NCBI GenBank assembly: GCA_018398765.1
Contig: JAHBMJ010001856.1
Location: forward strand, 34,653 to 98,652
DNA length: 64,000 nt
DNA from: Chromera velia
Lineage: Eukaryota; Sar; Chromeraceae
Reading direction: 5' to 3'
Position 1 is the first letter of the stretch, and every line of letters starts with the position of its first letter. The notes under the pieces were generated by a model. It made no database searches, was not told the origin of the DNA, and worked only from the letters and a program-made list of their open reading frames with translations. The position numbers were made by a program, and so were the translations under genes. Below are positions 12,001 through 23,246 of this stretch, piece by piece.

Positions 12001-14906
12001 TTGAATGACTCAATCTTCCACTTGACCTCGTCAGGCAAAGGCTCGTAGGGAACGCCTCCTCCCGCGGGCGGCTCGTACTCTTTGTCGTGCTCTATAAAGT
12101 AGTCCACCTGATTCATTTGACCCTCAGACAATCCGTTGAGAAGCTGCTGCATTTTTAACATCTTCTTGCACTGATCAGGTTTCTTTCCCATTCTCTTGAA
12201 GGATTCGATTTTCCATTTGACCTCATCAGGCAGAGGCTCAAAGGGAATACCAGGTCCCTCTTCAGGCGGTTCGTATTCTTTGTCGTGCTCTATGAAATAA
12301 TCCACCTGATTCATTTGGCCCTCCGATAAGCCATTTAGAAGCTGCTGCATCTTCAGCATTTTCTTGCACTGATCAGGTTTCTTTCCCATTCGCTTGAACG
12401 ATTCAATCTTCCATTTGACTTCATCGGGAAGAGGCTCGTACGGAATTCCGGGTGCTTCCTCGGGCGGCTCGTACTCTTTGCCATGCTCTATGAAGTAGTC
12501 TACCTGATTCATTTGGCCCTCAGACAATCCGTTAAGGAGCCGCTGCATTCTCAACATCATTTTGCATTGCTCCGGCTTCTTTCCCATGCGCTTAAACGAT
12601 TCAATTTTCCATTTCACCTCGTCAGGCAGCTCCTCATAAGGTTTGCTCTCCTGGGAAGGGGACGCATTCTTTGATGAAGACGCAGCGGCCTGCTGTTCCT
12701 CCGTTGGTGCGGGTTCTTCTTCTGGTGCTTGCTCTGGGGGGGGGCGCTGTGCTCTCTTTGCAAACAGATCAGCCACGGCGTTGGAAGGGCCCGGTTTTTG
12801 CTCCTGCTGAGTTTCGGCTGGAGAAGACTCTTCACCTGTGCTGGTGGGTGCAGCTGCAGGTGCCCCTCCACCCATGTCAGCGGCCCTCTGTGCGAATAGA
12901 GCCTCCAGAGCCCCCGATGCTTTGACCTTCCCCTTTCGGACTTTGGGGATCTTCGGAGCGGGTTTGGCGGCGCCTCCTGTGTCCTTTGAAGGGGCCACAA
13001 TCGGTCCGGGAGGAGGAGGGGCCGGGGCGGGCGGTGCGGGTGGAGGGGGTGCAGGAGGGGGTGCAGCCGGGACAGCAGGGGGGGCGGCAGCAGGTGCTGC
13101 TGCACCTCCACCCCCCATCTCCCCCGCTCTTTGGGCAAAGAGAGCCTCTAATGCTGCGGACGCTTTCACTTTCCCTGTTTTGACCTTGGGGGGACCTGCA
13201 GCCTTGGGCTTTGCGCTCTCGTCTGGTTGTGAAGGAGGGCCTGGGGGAGGTCCACTGCTGGGCGGAGGGGGGGGTGGGGCGGGAGGGATACCTCCAGGAG
13301 CGGCAGGGGGGGGAGGGGGAGCAGGAGGAACTTTTGCAGGGGGGGGAATAGGTGCGGCAGATGGCGGGGAGGCGGCTGTTGTTTTGGTTTCTCCTCCTCC
13401 CATCTCCCCTGCTCTTTGAGCGAAGAGCGCCTCTAGCGCTGCAGATGCCTTGACTTTTCCTTTTTTTACCTTCGGACCTGAGGCTTCCTTCTCGTCTGGC
13501 TGTGATGAAGGGGTAGTAAAGGGAGGGGATGCGGGAGGTGGGGGCGCAGGGGGGGGTGCAGCAGGTGCTGTTTTGGCGCCTCCCCCCAAGTCTCCTGCTC
13601 TTTGAGCGAAGAGGGCTTCGAGGGCAGCAGACGCTTTGACTTTCCCTGCTTTTGCTTTTGGCACGGGAGCCGCTGGCTTGGATGGGGGCACAGCTTCTCC
13701 GTTGGTCCCTTCGGACGTTCCTGTTTGTGAGCTGGAAGGAGGGGGTGGGGGGGCAGGGGGGGGAGCTGGCACGTTGGATGGCGGGAGGGGAGGGGCAGGG
13801 GGCGGGGGGGCAGGGGGGGCTGGAGCAGGTGTGTCTTTTTTTCCGCCTCCCATGTCCCCTGCCCTCTGTGCGAAGAGCGCCTCTAAGGCTGCAGATGCCT
13901 TGACCTTCCCTGGCTTTGCCTGAGAGCCTCCACTTGGAGCTGAAGAGGGCTGGGGAGAAGGAGGGACGTCTGATTTTGGTGAGTCGGACGGTACGGGGGC
14001 AGGCGCGGGTGACGGCGCAACTTCCGCAGAAATGGGCTTGTTGGGTTCTGCACATGCACACACGCAGGCATCGATGCAGCAGTGTGTTGACAAGGGCAAG
14101 AGAGTGCATTGATCCGGCCCTTCATTTTCATGAGGTCATCCTTGAAGCTGGACAAGAGAGACAAGATGCGAAAAGAAACGCAGAAAAAAAGAACAGGAGG
14201 AGATCAACTGGAGCAGTGTCACGGCATAAGCGATCCCCGAGGAAGTACAGCATCAGACTGAGGAACCGCGAGGCTAAATGAGAATGGTGTGGACGGAAAC
14301 ACAGTCACCCAACATCTCTCTCTAGTGATTGCTCCAAACGTGAGGTTGCATGCGGCATGGGAAGTATACATGAGGTTGAAGACGAAGGAAGGAAAAAATG
14401 AAACTTGCAATGTTATTGGTGACACTCCAGGGAGACGTGAGGGGATTGTAGGGCATGGCATCGAAGAACTCTTCGTCCTCGTCGTCGTCCGAATCGGAGT
14501 CGTCGTGTGTGGGTGAAGAGGGCAAGGGAGGGAAGCTCTCGAAGGGGGGGGGGTCGTTCATCCCAGGGATTGTGAAGGGAGGCAAGTCTGCATTTAATGC
14601 TCAGAGAAGAGATAAGGAACGTGATTCACCTTTAAGTGAGCAAAGTTGGAGCGAGGCATGCGAGTCAGCACGCAAAGTTTTCTTTTTTGCGTTTTTGTCT
14701 GTCAATATGTTTGATTGCCTGCCTTCAGGCTCACCCTTTTGTCAGCAGACCGAAAACGAAGAACAGGATTGTCGCACGAGAAACAAAAACAAATCGAACG
14801 GCCGAAAGAAAAGACGTGCAGTCAGATGGGCACACAAGCAGGCAGGCCAACTGCATGTTTTCCTTTCATCGCCCTCTCTTCATCTCTTCACTTACACAAT
14901 GGAAAG

Positions 14907-14937
<31 letters not shown>

Positions 14938-15104
14938 AGGGAAGAAAGACACAAGGAAAGAAAGAAACAAGGAAAGAAAGAAACAAGGAAAGAAGGAAAG
15001 GAAAAAAAGAAGGAAAAGAAAAAACAAAAGAAAGAAAGAAAGAAAGAAAGAAGGAAGGAAGGAAGGAAGGAGGGAAGGAGGGAGGGAGGGAGGGAAAAGG
15101 AAGG

Positions 15105-15143
<39 letters not shown>

Positions 15144-15747
15144 AAGAGAAAAAAAAAGAAAGGAAGATGAAAGGAGAAAAACACAGACAGAAAGAGAGAC
15201 AGACAGACTCGCCTTTAATGAATGAAGGAACGGGAGGTGCGCCTCCAAAAGGCTGCGCGAGGGGGTTGTGTGGCATCTCTGAGTAGGCCTCAAAGTCGTC
15301 TACAGAATCAAAATGGGGGTAATCTTCTTCCTCGTTGCTGCTGCCTGAGGTGTAGAGGTCATCTTTCACAGCCGTCTGAGGCTCCGATTCGGTTCCCTTG
15401 GCCACCTCAGCGGGACCCGCAAACCAGTCATACACATTTTTGAGTCCTTGTGCAATCCCCCAGCCACCCCCAGCCTGTTGGTCCTCTGCTTCTTCTTTCG
15501 GTTGCGGCTCTGGATCTGGAGAGGGAGTAGGAGCGCTTTTCATCTCGGAGGGTGCTTTCTCATCAGAGGGCGGTTTCTCTTCCAAAGGCGCGTCTACCAT
15601 GTGTGATTGCCCCGGTCCCTTTTTCTCCTTTTCTTTTTCCACCTGCTTCTGTTGTAACAAAACTGAAGAGCTGCATTCTACGTTCTTTGAAAGCAAGCAG
15701 CTGAGTATTGCTGCTGTGCAAAGGACAATCTGAAGCCGTCTGCCCAT
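9043..15747 (-). CDS. Formin (FH2) with predicted signal peptide and repeated basic motifs
   Basis: Actin-nucleation protein. My exon model is 15747-15213, 14587-14426, 14047-11823 and 11489-9043, with frame kept at every junction (974 codons before the last exon). Exon 1 starts MGRRLQIVLCTAAILSCLL, a signal-peptide-like n/h region, then acidic Pro/Glu-rich sequence. Exon 3 has five 24-residue motifs in poly-Pro spacers (FH1-like) and four 66-residue repeats. Exon 4 has FH2: REWLQLAMGAVNHLN and KVFPLDTLTKMSSYKG match the family's GNYLN and L-D-L-KL-D-K regions (about 10720-10790). Four more motif copies follow FH2. An N gap (9888-9894) breaks the frame in the last exon; its true length must be 2 modulo 3. 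The first intron needs a GC donor. FH2 is firm; the join of the signal-peptide exons to the formin is inferred, and they could be a separate gene. Confidence 0.7.
9130..10025 (-). repeat. Four more copies of the 24-residue formin motif, after FH2
   Basis: Copies near 10020 (variant GSPELEALFAGRGKML), 9780, 9500 and 9215 (variant ALEALFAGRAAAMGGG). They use the same basic lead-in and poly-Pro spacers as the copies before FH2, so the array flanks FH2 on both sides. The first copy after FH2 is the most divergent. Confidence 0.75.
9888..9894. other. Assembly gap in poly-proline coding sequence
   Basis: Seven N inside a G homopolymer in the last formin exon. Frames on the two sides are both open and both carry the repeated motif but differ in phase, so seven is not the true length. 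Confidence 0.9.
11880..12645 (-). repeat. Four tandem 66-residue repeats of unknown family in the formin
   Basis: Coding units of about 195-198 bp. Each reads PDEVKWKIESFKRMGKKP, then a helix with QCKKMLKMQQLLNGL, then SEGQMNQVDYFIEH and a Glu/Pro-rich linker. Units 2-4 are nearly identical and unit 1 (the most N-terminal) differs at several residues, suggesting recent C-ward expansion. They sit between the poly-Pro region and FH2, where other formins carry FH1. No family recognised. Confidence 0.8.
12755..13922 (-). repeat. Five 24-residue KGKVKASAALEALFAQRAG motifs plus one degenerate copy, before FH2
   Basis: Coding repeats in the formin. Copies start near 13920, 13660, 13470, 13190 and 12945, with a worn copy (NAVADLFAKRAQ) near 12790. 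Each reads P-K-x-K-x-G-K-V-K-A-S-x-A-L-E-A-L-F-A-Q-R followed by A-[GA]-[DE]-[ML]-G-G-G, a basic stretch followed by an amphipathic helix. Spacers of 40-70 residues are Pro/Ala-rich with runs of four to seven prolines, typical profilin/SH3 ligands. The motif is shaped somewhat like the formin autoregulatory DAD or a WH2 helix, but I cannot assign it to either. Confidence 0.75.
14897..15180 (+). repeat. Homopurine GAAA/GGAA/GA tract in formin intron 1
   Basis: About 280 bp of almost pure purine on the plus strand: GAAAG repeats, then AAGGAAGG, then GAGA. It lies inside the inferred GC-AG intron between the first two formin exons. The long frames crossing it on both strands are repeat artefacts. 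Confidence 0.85.
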
Positions 15748-16698
15748 ACCGTCTGCACGGAGATTTCCAGTATCAAATCACAACACAAAACGGCAATCTG
15801 TTGCTCACCGTCTCTCAACTGACGACAGGAAGTCGGGCGTCTTTTCGCGAAGTTTCCTTATTTCTCTTCGCTCCAGAAAGCTTGTTCAGCGGGAACTCGC
15901 GATCTTTTAGTCGGACACCCTCATGCATCTCATGATTGTTTGATCTTTTGGCTCAGCATTGTAGCGTCGTCTGCATGCATGTTGCTTATGGTTGGTCGTT
16001 TCGCTGCAGCGTGTTACGAAAAATTTCGCGTGTTCTACGGATGAGTCCTGCGCTGCCGTCCCTCCCAATCCCTGGTTTTCTGCAGATTCACATGACAGGT
16101 CTGCAGTGAAGTGAGAAAATATACGCATGCCTGCAATTTTTCTGCTGCAATCAAATTCTACATGCATGCATGAGATTGCATGAGTTGAATTAAGAATTAA
16201 GTCATCCGCGCGCGCGATTTGCGCGCAAGCATGCAAATGCGCGCGAAAAAACGACCCGCGCGGGCGGCGCGGCGGGCCGCGCACGGGGTCCAATTATAAC
16301 CCCAGCGCGGAGGCGGCGCGCCGCCATGCACCCGCCGCCGCGCACAACATCATGCACCCGTGAAAGTTTTTCTTTAATTTTGGCCATTTTTGGCCTCACA
16401 GTTTTTTCGGAGACGATCGAGTTTTGATGGGCGTGAAACGGGCGCAAGCAATGCTAGCAATGCCGATTGGCAGTGAATAGAGCACCATTTCATGTTCGTG
16501 CATGTCCGAACAACCAACACATTCAACACCGCAGACTGTCTGGCTTCAGGTCTTGTGAAGGAATTTCTGTCGCAGTTGGAGCCGGTGGTCTGGTCTTCAA
16601 CAACTCGCTGTTGCCTTGTTTCACCACAACGCTGCTGATTTTGTGCTGAAGTTCTGCTTCTTGGTCTCTCCGGAAACAGAAGCAGATTGTCAGGCAGG
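15748..16698. promoter_or_regulatory. Shared head-to-head promoter region, formin / KH gene
   Basis: The two genes diverge from this 0.95-kb interval. It holds TGCATGCA-type words (15973, 16164), then a patch at 16205-16345 very rich in CG dinucleotides (GCGCGCGAT, GGCGGCGCGG) unlike the flanks, and no coding frame of note. A bidirectional promoter is inferred from geometry and base composition; no TATA box stands out. Confidence 0.5.
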
Positions 16699-19600
16699 AT
16701 GTCGGACTACAGTAGTGAGAGGAAGAACGGTAGAGGAGGGTATGACCGTGACGAGGACATGGTTAAAGAGGAAGACCGGGTGAAGAGGGAGTCCCGTTCC
16801 AGGTCCAGGACTCCTGGATCTGGCAGGTCTCGCTCTCGCTCCCGCTCTCGTGATGGGGGCAGGGACAACCTTGCCCGTGCTTCCCTGAGGATTACTGACG
16901 AAGACGCGGCCTTCATTCTCGGACGAGGGGGGAAAACCAAAAGTAAAATTGGACGCGTCTCTGGTAAGTCTCTCTGAGAAACGTTACTGCTTTCCCACCT
17001 CCTTTTGCTGTGTGTGCCACTTTTTCCGCTTCACACACCTTTCATGACCCTCTTGGACGAACCGCGTCGTCAGATTCACATCTCGCGAATCTGTGTGACG
17101 CCTATTTCGCGCTGCCTGTCTCACCTCTCGGCATGCACAAACCATTTTGTGTGTGTATATGAATGAATTATTCTCTCTCTGTCAGTATGCGGCCTCGTCA
17201 TGCACCCTCTTCTCTCTTTATCCCCTTCGCTACAGCTGTGTCAATGAGTCCGGCGAACCCGATAGTCCACCTTTCTCCTTGATCTCGTTTGACCTTTTTG
17301 CTGCCCTTTCTTTTTGTCGCAGGCGCCTCTCTGAATCTGGAGAACTCCACGCTCGAAATCTCCGGCACGAAAGAGGCCGTGGAGCGTGCGAAGAGCTACT
17401 GCGAGATGGTGATGGCACAGCGTGTCGGACCTGTGAAGCTGCCAGACGACATGGACACGCGTGGAGACCTCACTGTCCTTGAGGTGCCCTCTGACTGTGT
17501 GGGGTACGTGACCGGCCGCAAGGGTATGGTTCTCCGCAACATTGAGGAAGAGTTCGGCACGATCATGTTCTTTGCAGAGGTCACCACGGAGAGAGGAGGG
17601 AGGGGGCGTACTGAGAAGTTGGCCATTTTCGGTACAGAGAGGAATCGGAGGGGCGCTGAGCTGAAGGTGATGTCCGCAGTTGAGCAGAAGTCGCCCGGCT
17701 GGTTCACTGAGGACCTCAGCGACAAGTACGACAGCTCGGACGGGTTTGGGACGGACATCTTCCACATCAAGGAGGAGGACTACTCGTATGCTCTCGGCAA
17801 GGAGGGCAGCACGAGGGTCAAGCTTGGCAGGGCTGCAGGCGCACTGATGGAGTACGTCGGCAGATTCGCGTACATCTCTGGTCAGTCAGTCAGTCGAGGG
17901 AGGCAAGGCTTTCCTTATTTCCTTCTTCTTCTCTCTGCGACTCTGCCTCTTTTTCGTTGTCTCTCTCTCTCTCTCTTTTCTGCTGGCTGTATCTTCCCAC
18001 TGTTTTGTGCATGGGGACGGCATTGATTCTGCTTTCAAGCTGCAAAGCAATGATGACGGATTTTTCTTGATTGCTTCTCTTTCACTTTCTTTTGTTTGAC
18101 TCTTTCTCTTTGTTTTGTTGTGCAGGTACGAAGGCAGAGAGGACCAGATGTCTCGACTACCTGAAGTGGCTCTGTCAACAGAGAACGGGGGCTGTGAGCG
18201 TCGAGACTGAGGGCAGGTCGGTCGGTCGGTCGGTCTGTAGGGTGGATCGGTGTGGGTTGATTCAAGGAAGCGTCTTCCATTGCATGGCCATGTTGCATGA
18301 CTTCCTTCGTACTCTAGTCGTGTAGACATCGCACAGGGTGGAAGTGAAAGTGTTGAGCTTGCAGGGGTTTTTCACATGGGTCTATCATACTTGCGTCTGT
18401 CTAGTGTCATCTCTCAGCCTTCTTGTGGCGTATCTTTTGTGCTGTCTGTGTTGTTTTGGAGCAACGAATGCCTCGTCGAAGAAGAAAGCAAGGGAATAAA
18501 AAGAGAAAAGCAGACTGGTGTAAGGAAAACATGTAATGTGAGTGAACCGTTGTTTTTCATGTGTCGTTCTTCAGTGTACGCTCCTGGTTTCGATTTGAAC
18601 TTTGATCATCATCAATTCTATTTGTTCAGCAACCAGACCTACCTCTCCCCTCATGCGTCCGCCTCATGCCTTACAAGTACTTCTTGAGAGAGAGAGAGAA
18701 CGAGCGGCGGTGACCGCCCCGTGCTGTTCTGCCTCTGCCGTTGATCATTCGTTCGTTGAAGGGAAAGAAGAACGTCCTCATGTCACTGCCGTGCTCTCCC
18801 GTGACCTCGCCTTACTTGACCTGATCGAAAACTCGTCACAACAAGAGAAGAGCCCATGAGCAGATCAACCTGCCGGCTGAGATACAGAGAGAGAAAGACG
18901 GGCTGCCGATCTTCATGTACGATAGCAATATGGCACCCACCCGCCAGCCAGAAGAAGCACAAGATGAATATGAGCGTCGTTCCGATCCTCCCAAAGCCAA
19001 CCAACGAACGAGCGTTGAACAAGTATGGACGCACGGGAGGACAGGCGGGCGATGTGATCCTCCTGATTGCCAACCTGCTGCTGCTCTTACATACCTCTCC
19101 TTCCTTCCTGCTCATGTTCTGCTGCGCTTGTGCGTACCTCAGAGGTGTGACACAGTCTCCTCTCCCTCCTTTCTTGACGTTCTGTTCTTTCCTTCCCTCC
19201 TCCCACCTCGTTGTCCGTTACGTCCTGCGCTCCCTCCCACAGAGAGAGGCTGCAGACCCAGACAGACAGACAGACAGACAGGAGACGGGAGAGATCGGAA
19301 GGGGAAGGTAAAAAACAAGGCGGAGACAACTGACATCCCTCCCTCGTTTTGCAATGTGGCAAAGACGAGATGAAACGAAACGAACGAATCCTCTTGACTG
19401 ACGGAAGGAAGGGGGCCGAGCTAGATCGATCCGATCGATTTCCCTCCATGCTGACGAGATCGAACAGCATGTGTGCAGAAAGAGAAGGGAAGATATCATA
19501 GAAAAAAGGCTGATTCAAGAGGGTACTGCATGACTATAATCTGTGTCTCCTGCATGCCCTTCCCTCTTGCTTCCTTCATGTCGTACATTGTCGTGTGCTT

Positions 19601-21101
19601 GCCCCTTACCAGTGCCTTGCCCCCCTCCCTCGGTTCTTTCTGCCTCCTGTCTTTCTTTCTCCCTCCCTCTTTCTTCTCTGTCTACCTGCAGGGAGGATGT
19701 GACGGACGTGATGATTCCGGGTGACTGCGTTGCGTGGATCACGGGATCTCGGGGACAGGCGCTCCGAGCTGTGGAGGACCGGACCTCGACTTTCTGTTTC
19801 ATCGCCAATGCAGAGTCAGTCAGTGAGGGAGGAAGTGAGGGAAAAGCGAGAGAGAGAACGACAGAAAGAGAAATGTAATCTAAAGGGAGTGTGCGGTTGT
19901 GCCGAGAGGATCTTTTCCGTGGACCGGCCGGGATATTGCTGCCCCCCCCGTTCGCTTTCTTTGAGGAGGAATCGCGGAGGTCTGCTTTCGTTTTCTTTCA
20001 TTCATCTGTTTGGGGAAAAGTGGTTGACCTTTCATTCTCTCCGTTCCTTCCGTGCACTTTCTTTTCTTTGCGTTCATTCTTCCCTGCCTGCATGTCCCTT
20101 CGCATCGTCGTGTTCCTCATTGCCTGTTCTTACTCCCTATCTCTCTCTCTGCGTGCCTCCTGTCTCTGTGTCTGCAGTTCCGACAAGAAGGACGACAACC
20201 CCGACCGCGAGGAGAGACTGCTCATCTTCGGTCACGCCCTCGCAGACAGACGTCGTGCAAAGGAGCTGATTGACGACAGAATCAACGAGAAACTCCATGG
20301 ACGCGCGTCAGTCTCTCCCGGCTTCCTTCCCCCTTTCTCGCTTCTTTGTTTGTCCTCTCTTTGCTTCTCGATCATTCTGCACGGTCTTGGGCTCCTGCAG
20401 TTCTCCCTTGCTTCTTCTCCTTTCCTCCCGCTTCCAGTAGAGCTAGAGGGGGGGGACCGCGCTGCTGCTTCACAAAGCCAGCCAGCCTGCCTTCCTGCCT
20501 GCCATCTGTCAAGCAAGCCGCTTTCTTGCGCTCCTAAAAGTCTCGTGTTCACGCTCTCCAGCCGAAGCCATGTACGCTGCATACCCTCCACTGTGTGTCC
20601 TGTATATGTTCACTTTCTGATCTATCTGCCTTCCCACATCTGTTGAATTCTGCAGGCCGCCCAAGGGGTCTGGAGGTTACTACAGGGGTGACTTGGACGA
20701 GTACTACAGCAGGGGTGACAGATACGATAGAGGATACGACGACCGCCGAGGGGGGAGATACGACGACAGGTATGACGACAGATACGACCGGAGAGGGGGA
20801 GGCGGACGGTACGATGACCGTTACGACAGAGACAGGGACAGGGGGCGAGACAGAGACAGGGGATACGACGGGAGGGACAGATACTACGACAGGGGGGACT
20901 ACGACAGAGACGCTTACGACAGAGACAGGGATCGAGATAGAGGGTACGACCGTCGCGATCGCAGCAGATCCCCCTACCGGTAGGTCACCCTTTCTCTCTG
21001 TCTCTCTCCGCCTCTCTCTTTTCTCTCTTTCTCCCGTTGTCTCCCACCCTCTCTCTTTCATTCTCTCTGACCACTGCCTTTCTTTGAAGCAGCGCCCGTC
21101 T

Positions 21102-21153
<52 letters not shown>

Positions 21154-21256
21154 TGTGCGTGTGTGTGTGTGTGTACATACGTACGGATCTCTTTCCCCTT
21201 TCTCCTGCACATGTGAAATTTGCAGCCGGTCCCGGGACGACGACTACAGGCGCTGA
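16699..21256 (+). CDS. Four-KH-domain RNA-binding protein with SR-rich N-terminus and RD/RY-rich tail
   Basis: Seven exons: 16699-16963, 17323-17880, 18126-18216, 19692-19814, 20178-20306, 20656-20979, 21226-21256. They sum to 506 codons plus stop. The N-terminus is acidic and then SR-rich (SRSRSRTPGSGRSRSRSR). Four KH cores follow with GxxG loops GRGG, GRKG, GKEG and GSRG, in contexts such as DEDAAFILGRGGKTKSKIG and IPGDCVAWITGSRGQALRA. The tail is Tyr/Arg/Asp/Gly-rich (DRYDRGYDDRRGGRYDDRYD), ending RSRDDDYRR. KH domains bind single-stranded RNA, and SR plus RGG-like ends suggest a splicing or mRNP role in the nucleus (inferred). KH1 is split by an intron after its GxxG helix. The ATG at 16699 is the first in frame. 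Intron 3 (18217-19691) is by far the longest. Confidence 0.85.
21102..21176 (+). repeat. (CT)n-(GT)n compound microsatellite in last KH-gene intron
   Basis: CT repeats switch directly to GT repeats within intron 6, about 50 bp before the acceptor at 21225. Confidence 0.9.
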
Positions 21257-23246
21257 GAAAGAAAGATGAAACGTCCAGTTCAGAAGCGAGGGGGGGAGGG
21301 AGGGAGGGAGAGAGGGGTACTGGCATGCAGCTGGGTGGGTGTGTGGGTGGATGGGTGGAGACCCCCCCCTTAATTCCTCTCTGTGCTTGCTTGATTCGAT
21401 TCTCTCTCTGCGTGGCCTGTTTTGTTTTGTCTTTCGGGGCAGACAGGCAGGCAGGAAAAGGAAGAAGGCAGGGAGCTAGCTGACTGGACAGACTGGCTGC
21501 GTGCTGTGAGGGCTTGGGGACCCNGGGGGGGGGGGGGGGAGAGGACGACTGGTACAAAAAAGTGCTCTGTCGGACAGGATGGAGGGTCCTCAACGAGCTC
21601 TTTCCCTTGTTTGTATGTTCAATCTGTCTTTGGTTCCTTGATTGACTCTTTGATTTACTGATTGATTGATTAATCGATTGATTGAAGCAGCCGTCCTGCA
21701 ATTCGCCTCCGAAGCGTTTGTCGATCGGTTGACTTGACAGGGTCACCTCCGACAGGCACATATTAATACAACGGTGTGCTGGTGAGGGGGGCAGGGAATG
21801 AAGGGCATCTGAGGTCTTTCTTGCGTACACCACGATCGTGTCCTTCTGTCGGCCTGTCGTTTGAACTCCTCCCTGAATTCCTCTTCTACCCCATCCTTTC
21901 TGCCGTGCCTGCTCGCCTTTCTTCCTCTTCCTTTTTCGTCCCCCCTTACATTACAGTACAGTCACAGTGGAGGCGGCCACTTTGAGGTGTCGACAACACG
22001 GCGTCCTCATGCAGGTCCCTCATTCGTTTCTTTGTCCGTCCGTCCGTCCGTCCGTGCGTGCGAATTAATCTTTTGGAACTCCCTCACAGCCTTCCATGCA
22101 TTCGTATTTGCAAGATATTTTAGTGAGGCGCTGTTGGATTCCTTTCGCCCCCCCCCCCTTCTCTTCCTTACGTCTTTCGTTAGCTGGCAGTCATCGGAAT
22201 CCATGAAAGGAGAAGGGGGCGGAAGAATGCACTAACCGGGAATTTCTCGATGGGTCGGCAAATGCGGTAATGGGGAGGTCATGTGTGCAGGGCCGGAACA
22301 AGTGTAGTGACTGTTATCCAGATTTGTTGTTCCAACATCGAACGATGAATTTAAGTTAAATGATAGTGAAGACGGAAATGCATGCACATTTGATCGATCG
22401 ACACTGGTTCCGAAAGGCCGGACACGTTATGGCAAACCATGAGTATATGGGCCATCGGCGGATAAATACATTGTTACGGTGCTTTAGCATTCAACTAGCA
22501 AGTTTTACTGTTACTTTCACAGAAATTCACACAGTTTTTAAAGTGAATGCTTCACAAATAATAAAATATTTATTATAAATACAAGTTAGAGTACAAACGC
22601 TGTTGTGTAGGAATAAAAATGTCTTGTGCGTTGCTATTAAATGCTAGAAGCCTAGAAATAAGCCGATAACGATAGCGTATGATTATGTTTTGATGATAAT
22701 GATAAGAGTACTATATAGAATATAGAATAAGATAGGATAGGATTAATCTCTGGAGGATTTGCCTTCTACCCTAATGTCGGGCGTTCGGCGTGCGGCATCC
22801 AGGAAAAGCGTACACACGCCGCCGGCACATTGCGGATAAGTAACCTTAGTAACGGCTCATATTTTTGTACATTAAAAAAAAAAGTTCAGAGTATTAATAC
22901 TGTATTATAAAAAAATGTTTACATCAAACCTTATTTTACTTTATTTTCAAACTGAGTAGAGCCTGCCAGTGAGGTTTTAAATCAAGCTTCAAGGTGAAGT
23001 CTTCCGTGAAGGCACTTCCCGGATAAGGAAATATACTCCTACGTACACCCGACCCAGAGCATACCATACCATATCCGTGCTACATATTATTTTTTCAACA
23101 AAAGTTGCCCTAGCTTTTAGCCGAAAGTCGCACACTTGAGTTAACTTGAGTAAAGGAACCGAAATTTCTTCCCGCATGCTCTTGCAGACTTACTTCCGCG
23201 CGCAAGGCGCGCGAACTGACTTGTAAGTTTAAGCAATTAATAATAT
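21257..23246. other. Intergenic, KH gene 3' flank
   Basis: No gene supported. It contains a single-N gap (21524) in a G homopolymer, a GATT-type repeat (21650-21690), CCGT repeats (22037-22055), and an AT-rich section from about 22540 to 23170 with no coding frame. The 3' UTR of the KH gene presumably occupies the left part. Confidence 0.5.

Noticed and set aside
9203-14000. Plus-strand Gly/Ala-rich frames opposite the formin
   Set aside because: Antisense shadow of poly-Pro coding sequence; no start context, splice logic or domains.
14093-14142. Candidate extra formin exon (FKDDLMKMKGRINAL) with a good acceptor
   Set aside because: Its only nearby GT donor gives a stop on joining to 14047; the direct 14426-to-14047 junction keeps frame.
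14455-15293. Long Lys/Arg/Glu frames on plus and Phe/Ser/Leu frames on minus
   Set aside because: Translations of the GAAA/GGAA tract in the formin intron.
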